Shown: positions 63,912-64,000 of the stretch, one piece after another
How positions within the stretch are numbered: the first letter of the stretch is position 1
Layout: the number at the start of each line of letters is the position of its first letter
NCBI GenBank assembly: GCA_963825425.1
Contig: CAWGTF010000010.1
Location: 744,001 to 808,000 of the forward strand
DNA: 64,000 bases
From: PALSA-607 sp963825425
GTDB lineage: Bacteria > Actinomycetota > Actinomycetes > Acidothermales > Acidothermaceae
Direction: 5' to 3'
Translations under genes and position numbers: made by a program
The notes under the pieces: generated by a model
The model's input: the letters and a program-made list of their open reading frames with translations, nothing else
What the model was told of the DNA's origin: nothing
The model's database searches: none

Positions 63912-64000
63912 GATGCGCAACCGCAAAACAGACGGTTGCTGCCCTCCGAGGGCGGTAATCGTCCAGTTTGTCGGGCGCGTGTTGCGGTCCGCGGGGTTTT

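Noticed and set aside
1..64000. tRNA, rRNA, IS elements, integrases, toxin-antitoxin or defence genes
   Set aside because: None was recognised by eye in any frame. A covariance and profile search would be needed to exclude small ones.

Overview
The window is uniformly very GC-rich. It carries actinobacterial hallmarks: a hopanoid cluster ordered polyprenyl synthase, squalene-hopene cyclase, HpnG; a B12-dependent ribonucleotide reductase (nrdJ) behind nrdR; lexA with actinobacterial SOS boxes; and the neighbourhood lexA, DinG-like helicase, hflX, dapF. Many GTG starts, a mycobacterial-type lactate dehydrogenase (LldD2-like), an F420-type luciferase-like oxidoreductase and DUF1918/DUF3558-like proteins point the same way. 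I read it as the chromosome of a free-living, probably soil or uncultured actinobacterium. Genus cannot be settled by eye. I saw no tRNA, rRNA, CRISPR array, IS element or prophage block.

Layout. 0-4.6 kb: hopanoid genes (shc, polyprenyl diphosphate synthase, divergent HpnO-like aminotransferase). 4.6-7.3 kb: membrane-anchored trypsin-like protease with a leucine-heptad stalk, flanked by two lipoproteins. 7.4-10.3 kb: STAS-like protein, SigG-type sigma factor with a duplicated start region, PilZ protein behind an RBS-masking hairpin, cysteine hydrolase. 10.4-12.8 kb: GntR-ABC exporter operon. 12.8-17.4 kb: BNR-type lipoprotein, small Cys/His membrane protein, two VOC proteins, lldD, AraC regulator. 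17.4-25.8 kb: NarL-type two-component system divergent from an ABC-2 exporter, a second NatAB-like exporter, and a quinone reductase with a divergent TetR. 25.8-36 kb: small-molecule enzymes, TetR-cupin pair, PadR-MacB/FtsX exporter, esterase, SDR-DUF2867 protein, LLM oxidoreductase, kinase-like protein.

36.2-47.5 kb is the housekeeping core: nrdJ and nrdR, LysM protein divergent from lexA across three SOS-like boxes, kinase-like and DinB-like enzymes, VOC, MOSC, and a DinG/XPD-type helicase. 47.6-54 kb holds secreted or anchored beta-propeller-like proteins and an aldo/keto reductase-AraC pair. 54.0-57.6 kb is a tightly overlapping run of poorly characterised genes (DUF4342, SDR, membrane protein, DUF6544-like, SRPBCC). 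57.7-62.1 kb has hflX, ArsR-MFS and dapF. 62.1-63.9 kb is a stop/start-coupled ArsR-AHSA1 operon.

The dominant oddity is that about twenty genes, including nrdJ, hflX, dapF and shc, are interrupted by single-base frameshifts that restore the family sequence when undone. Hits in essential genes suggest consensus errors of a draft long-read or metagenomic assembly rather than mass pseudogenisation. Such genes are given here with their inferred full extents. A recurring regulatory design is a local one-component regulator with a near-perfect palindrome in its own promoter (GntR, two TetR, PadR, two ArsR), next to an exporter or small enzyme.
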